DNA of 64,000 nt from Nocardioides islandensis (GTDB lineage Bacteria; Actinomycetota; Actinomycetes; Propionibacteriales; Nocardioidaceae): positions 806,001 through 870,000 of the forward strand of contig NZ_JADKPN010000001.1 of assembly GCF_015352455.1 (NCBI RefSeq), in the 5' to 3' direction. Position 1 is the first letter of the stretch. Every line of letters starts with the position of its first letter. Under the pieces are notes generated by a model, which was not told the origin of the DNA, did not search any database, and worked only from the letters and a program-made list of their open reading frames with translations. Positions 61,480 to 64,000 of this stretch are shown one piece after another. The translations under genes and the position numbers were made by a program.

Positions 61480-61512
61480 GAGTGTTGGCTCCGGTCGCAG
61501 GAACCAACACTC
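61480..61512. terminator. bidirectional terminator palindrome
   Basis: GAGTGTTGG-c-TCC...GGA-a-CCAACACTC: 9-bp perfect outer arms plus 3 more pairs after a mismatch, 7-base loop, between convergent genes. Confidence 0.7.
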
Positions 61513-61538
61513 GCGCACCGCCGACCTGGGTCAGCGGA

Positions 61539-63254
61539 CTACTTCGCCTTCGGCAGCGGGTACGCCACGCCGTCCATCGGGGCCGTCGGCGCGATGCCCA
61601 GGGCCTTGAGGATGGTCGGCATGATGTCGACCGACCGGACCGGCGCCATCACGTCCCTGCTGCCGAGTCCGGCGCCGGCGAAGACGATCGGGATCTCCTG
61701 GGCCGCCCGCTGGATGCCGCCGTGGTCGCCCGCCACGGAGTACGTCGTGTTGTCGGGCAGGGTGGCGACCAGGTCGGGACCGTACGGCGCGGCCTGGGTG
61801 TCGACGAGCTCCTGGGCGTGCTTGTCGAACCACTGCTGCTCGGCCTTGGTCGACATCAGGTCGTAGCGGACCGGTGACACCAGCGTGAAGTGGTCACCGT
61901 CGTTGCGCCACACGCCGGTCACGTCCGGCATGTCGGCCATGATCGCGGCGGCCTCGGCCTTCGCGGCCGGCGACTGATCGTGCAGCCACACGTTGAGCGA
62001 GGAGTCGCTGTAGGAGAAGGCGAGGTTGTCGGTGGCCACCAGCGGCTTGAGCGCGTCCTGCGGCTGGTTGTAGTTGGTCGTGTCGTTCTCGTTCTCGACG
62101 TTGCCGTAGTACCAGTTGAAGAAGCCGCAGTCGGGGGTCGTGCACACCGTGCCGTGGAAGTGCGCATCGGAGCTCACGCCGTTCGGCGGGTTCGCCACGG
62201 CGACCGAGCCGTGGTCAGCCGTCAGCACCACGAGGGTGTTGTCGAGCTCACCGTCGGCCTCGAGCTTGTCCATGATCCGGCCCACCTGGGCGTCGGCCGT
62301 CGCCGCCGCGAAGGGCACGTGCGTGATCGGCTCACCGGCGGCACCCGTCGGGTCCGGGTCGTTGACGCCACCCCACATGTGCGCGGCCTTGTCGACCCCC
62401 GGGAGCGTGACGAAGATGCCGCTCCAGTCGTCCTCGTGGTCCATGACGTCCAGCGCCATGTCGGTCGCCCAGATGTCGCCGCCCAGGTGGTCGGGGTTCT
62501 TTCCCACGACGTACCGGTTGTCGGAGACCGGGTACATGACCGCCGGCAGCTTGCCGGTGTCGTAGACCTTGCTCCGCTCGACGTAGTAACGGCCGCCGCA
62601 CGGCGCGCTGATGTAGCTGGGCACGTTGATGCCGCGCGGTCCGCGCCAGCTCGTCGTGTTCGGCGCGGTGCCGCACGTCGCGCTGCCGAAGGTGATGATC
62701 GAGCTGGAGCCCGGTCCGCCGAACGCGTACGCCGCGTAGACCTTCGGGCTGATCGTGAAGGTCTTGCCCGTGGCGTCCAGGTAGTCGGCCAGCTTCGGGT
62801 AGCCGTAGTGCTCCATGACCGGGAACATCGAGGTGTTGTCCCAGTCGCTGCTGATGTACATCCCGTCGCTGATGCCGTTGGCGGTGTCGCGGTCTCCCAG
62901 CACGTGGTCGACGTCGCGGTAGCCCTCCGTCGTCCAGCCGGTGTGCTTGGGCAGCAGGCCCGACGTGATCACGTTGTGCGTCACGACGGTCACCGAGCCG
63001 GTGTGGCCCAGGTAGCTCTTGGGCGTGTCGACGTAGTCGGCCATCAGCTTCTTGACGTTCTTCATGTCGTACTTCTCGACGATCTCCTTGCTGAGCGCGT
63101 CGATGACGATGATCACGACCTTGGTCGGCTTGGCCGGTGGCCCGGGCACGCCGTTCGGCGCCGCCACCGCACCGGAGTGGGAGCCGGCCGCGGCGACCGC
63201 GACGGCGACCCCGGCGCCGAGGACCGCGAGAAGTGGGCGAGTACGACGTGACAT
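61539..63254 (-). CDS. secreted type I phosphodiesterase/alkaline phosphatase-fold protein
   Basis: A 571-residue protein with a signal peptide (1-32). Metal sites of the alkaline phosphatase superfamily: KVVIIVIDALSKEIV with acceptor Thr in HTGSVTVVTHNVITSG, GVDKAAHMWGG, VVLTADHGSVAV and SVAGDHGGIQ. Substrate unknown (nucleotides or phosphodiesters). GGGAGGGG ribosome-binding site. Confidence 0.87.
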   Translation of the reverse strand: MSRRTRPLLAVLGAGVAVAVAAAGSHSGAVAAPNGVPGPPAKPTKVVIIVIDALSKEIVEKYDMKNVKKLMADYVDTPKSYLGHTGSVTVVTHNVITSGLLPKHTGWTTEGYRDVDHVLGDRDTANGISDGMYISSDWDNTSMFPVMEHYGYPKLADYLDATGKTFTISPKVYAAYAFGGPGSSSIITFGSATCGTAPNTTSWRGPRGINVPSYISAPCGGRYYVERSKVYDTGKLPAVMYPVSDNRYVVGKNPDHLGGDIWATDMALDVMDHEDDWSGIFVTLPGVDKAAHMWGGVNDPDPTGAAGEPITHVPFAAATADAQVGRIMDKLEADGELDNTLVVLTADHGSVAVANPPNGVSSDAHFHGTVCTTPDCGFFNWYYGNVENENDTTNYNQPQDALKPLVATDNLAFSYSDSSLNVWLHDQSPAAKAEAAAIMADMPDVTGVWRNDGDHFTLVSPVRYDLMSTKAEQQWFDKHAQELVDTQAAPYGPDLVATLPDNTTYSVAGDHGGIQRAAQEIPIVFAGAGLGSRDVMAPVRSVDIMPTILKALGIAPTAPMDGVAYPLPKAK

Positions 63255-63301
63255 GGCGGAACCCCTCCCTGGTACGACCCGCACGCCGCACCGATCCGCG
63301 C

Positions 63302-63307
63302 AACCTA
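63302..63307 (-). promoter_or_regulatory. probable -10 of the phosphodiesterase gene
   Basis: TAGGTT (63307-63302) about 47 bp upstream of the ATG, leaving a short 5' leader that carries the ribosome-binding site. Confidence 0.4.
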
Positions 63308-63366
63308 GCCGTGGTACCTCGGCACCGGGAAGGGTCACGGGTACCTAGGGGACTAGAGCAGTCGAG

Positions 63367-64000
63367 CTAGAGGGCGGGTTCGGTCCAGCCGACCTGGACG
63401 ACCTCGACGCCACGCTCCCGGGTCCACAGCCGGCCGCGGCCGGGCTGGAGTGGCTGCGGCTTGATCGTCGCGATGAGCACGCCCTCGTCGGGCGACCCCG
63501 AGAGCATCAGGCCGGGCATGGCGAGCTCGCGCATCGACTGGAGGACGGACTCGTACGACGCGCGGCCGGCGCCGCCGGAACGTCGCGCGACGACCACGTG
63601 CAGGCCGACGTCGCGCGACTGCGCCATCAGCGGCTGGAGCGGCGCGATCGGCGAGGACTGCTGGGTGGACACCAGGTCGTAGTCGTCGATGACGACGTAC
63701 ACCTCGGCGCCCTTCCACCACGACCGCGTGCGCAGCTGGTCGGGGGTGACGTCGGGGCCGGGGATGCGCGACTCGAGGTACGCCGCGAGGTCCTTGATCG
63801 TCGGCGTCGCCTGGGTCGCCGAGGTCAGGTAGTTGAGGAGGTAGTCCTCGGGCACCTCGCCCAGCAGCGACCGCCGGTAGTCGACCACGACCAGCTGGGC
63901 CTCCTTCGGGGTGCGCGTGCGGACCACCTCGCGCAGGTAGGCGCGCAGGACGGCGCTCTTGCCGGACTGCCCGTCGCCGTACACCAGGAAGTGCGGCTGG
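63367..64000 (-). CDS. eccC: type VII secretion ATPase EccC, C-terminal part (gene runs off the right edge)
   Basis: The last 211 residues of an FtsK/SpoIIIE-type EccC: final ATPase domain with Walker A VYGDGQSGKSAVLRAYL, Walker B VYVVIDDYDLV, and end GRLWTRERGVEVVQVGWTEP. EccC drives type VII secretion and recognises cargo. Its presence supports secretion of the WXG100-like cassettes. The true start lies outside the window. Confidence 0.87.
   Translation of the reverse strand, partial: QPHFLVYGDGQSGKSAVLRAYLREVVRTRTPKEAQLVVVDYRRSLLGEVPEDYLLNYLTSATQATPTIKDLAAYLESRIPGPDVTPDQLRTRSWWKGAEVYVVIDDYDLVSTQQSSPIAPLQPLMAQSRDVGLHVVVARRSGGAGRASYESVLQSMRELAMPGLMLSGSPDEGVLIATIKPQPLQPGRGRLWTRERGVEVVQVGWTEPAL

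Overview
The window is high-GC actinobacterial chromosome, most likely Nocardioidaceae (Nocardioides-like). Pointers are the strong G/C third-position bias, GTG starts at roughly half the genes, a deazaflavin (F420-type) nitroreductase, a mycothiol-type maleylpyruvate isomerase homologue, MenB, a three-gene pnt operon, an EccC-type secretion ATPase and GGTCTCGAC-type interspersed palindromes. The taxonomic call is inference. There is no rRNA, phage, insertion sequence or CRISPR array. One tRNA (Ser, CGA) is present.

Layout. 1-3.5 kb: truncated ROK regulator with operator, secreted GH16 glycosidase, and a murein-peptide recycling pair (NlpC/P60 peptidase plus dipeptide epimerase). 3.5-7.3 kb: HIT protein, a purine phosphorylase/NCS1 permease operon, an orphan LuxR regulator and a small membrane protein. 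7.4-16 kb: recC-recB-recD operon with 4-base overlaps. 16-19.5 kb: ACT protein, F420-type nitroreductase, a 31-codon candidate gene, RNase HI, menB and a DinB-like protein. 19.5-25.7 kb: glgX-treY-treZ operon (glycogen to trehalose) behind a LacI-type operator. 25.8-29.7 kb: VIT1/CCC1 transporter, an unrecognised 777-residue membrane protein and an endonuclease/exonuclease/phosphatase-fold enzyme. 29.7-36 kb: ThpR, pntAA-pntAB-pntB, a metallo-beta-lactamase-fold protein, upp and tadA with its partner. 36-39 kb: a two-component system with its likely operator, flanking target genes and the tRNA. 39-49 kb: nucleotidyltransferase/MFS/CGNR module, a cytosolic SxxK hydrolase, a DHFR-like protein, a GAF-ANTAR regulator, membrane proteins and a MoxR/VWA pair. 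49-50.6 kb: small genes and a 51-bp palindromic tandem array. 50.6-55.9 kb: two tandem paralogous three-gene cassettes (WXG100-like, EspG-like, alpha/beta-hydrolase). 56-63.3 kb: secreted nuclease/phosphatase, K+/H+ antiporter, LytR_C protein, HerA-like ATPase and secreted phosphodiesterase. The right edge holds the C-terminus of an EccC ATPase.

Most interesting points. The duplicated WXG100/EspG-like/hydrolase cassettes, where one hydrolase keeps its GHSQGG nucleophile elbow and the other has Ala at that position, look like type VII secretion cargo modules. A perfect 18-bp palindrome and a 16/18 copy flank the two-component system. Two identical 14-bp LacI-type operators link glgX to a tiny ORF. 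About two dozen genes share one promoter layout: a -10 hexamer NANNNT followed 6-8 bases later by the start codon, which implies widespread leaderless transcription; this layout was used to choose many starts.
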